Below are positions 63,960 through 64,000 of a stretch of DNA of 64,000 nt, one piece after another (the stretch's first letter is position 1; the number at the start of each line of letters is the position of its first letter). The notes under the pieces are model-generated. The model saw nothing but the letters and a program-made list of their open reading frames with translations. It was not told where the DNA came from and made no database searches. The DNA is from Deltaproteobacteria bacterium. GTDB lineage: Bacteria > Desulfobacterota > Binatia > UBA12015. The stretch is taken from contig VGTG01000001.1 of assembly GCA_016874795.1 (NCBI GenBank), positions 86,735 through 150,734 on the forward strand, read 5' to 3'. The position numbers and the translations under genes were made by a program.

Positions 63960-64000
63960 CGGGCGCTTCCGCCTCGCACGGCAATGCGCGCGAAGGATCT

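Noticed and set aside
1-64000. Prophage, integrase, transposase or defence island
   Set aside because: No such proteins found apart from the single RES/Xre pair and non-coding MITE-like elements.

Overview
This is a high-GC bacterial chromosomal segment that is densely coding, with genes on both strands. I saw no rRNA, tRNA, CRISPR array, transposase or phage genes. The long antisense ORFs in the track are mostly GC/codon-bias artefacts.

Main blocks:
(1) 1-9.4 kb: aryl-polyene/type II-like biosynthetic locus. It has a LolA-like carrier, ACP, two ANL (AMP-forming) ligases, FabG-like KR, an intact KS followed by a catalytically degenerate KS (CLF-like), and a ThiH/NosL-family radical SAM enzyme with an apparent frameshift.
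(2) 9.4-17.6 kb: RecQ helicase with Arg/Gly-rich tails, STT3/PglB-like oligosaccharyltransferase, class I amidotransferase, and an OmpR-type two-component system.
(3) 17.6-30 kb: polyprenol-sugar/glycan-like genes. These are two paralogous GT-C membrane proteins, a nucleotidyltransferase-GT2 fusion, a DprE1-like FAD oxidoreductase, a fatty-acid desaturase and a zinc-ribbon methyltransferase.
(4) 30-35 kb: Cys-rich secreted protein, RES/Xre toxin-antitoxin pair, and a TetR-carotenoid oxygenase operon with a perfect palindromic operator.
(5) 35.1-42.8 kb: MoxR-DUF58-DUF4381-BatA-BatB/C-BatD operon.
(6) 43-54 kb: mixed metabolism plus decaying genes (methyltransferase remnant, DUF3604 gene split by a stop).
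(7) 54.3-59.6 kb: B12-binding radical SAM, PaaK-like ligase (frameshifted), GT2, PlsC and LpxL acyltransferases.
(8) 60-64 kb: miaB, BtuF-like, moaB-moaD-moaE.

Non-coding structure: a dispersed GC hairpin repeat family at gene ends (4 copies), a 187-bp MITE-like inverted-repeat element at 23.7 kb, and a 93-bp hairpin element at 49.8 kb. The best candidate for something new is the CLF/KS plus ThiH/NosL-like radical SAM plus two-ligase locus at the left edge. Product names come from motif and sequence recognition only; no database search was run.
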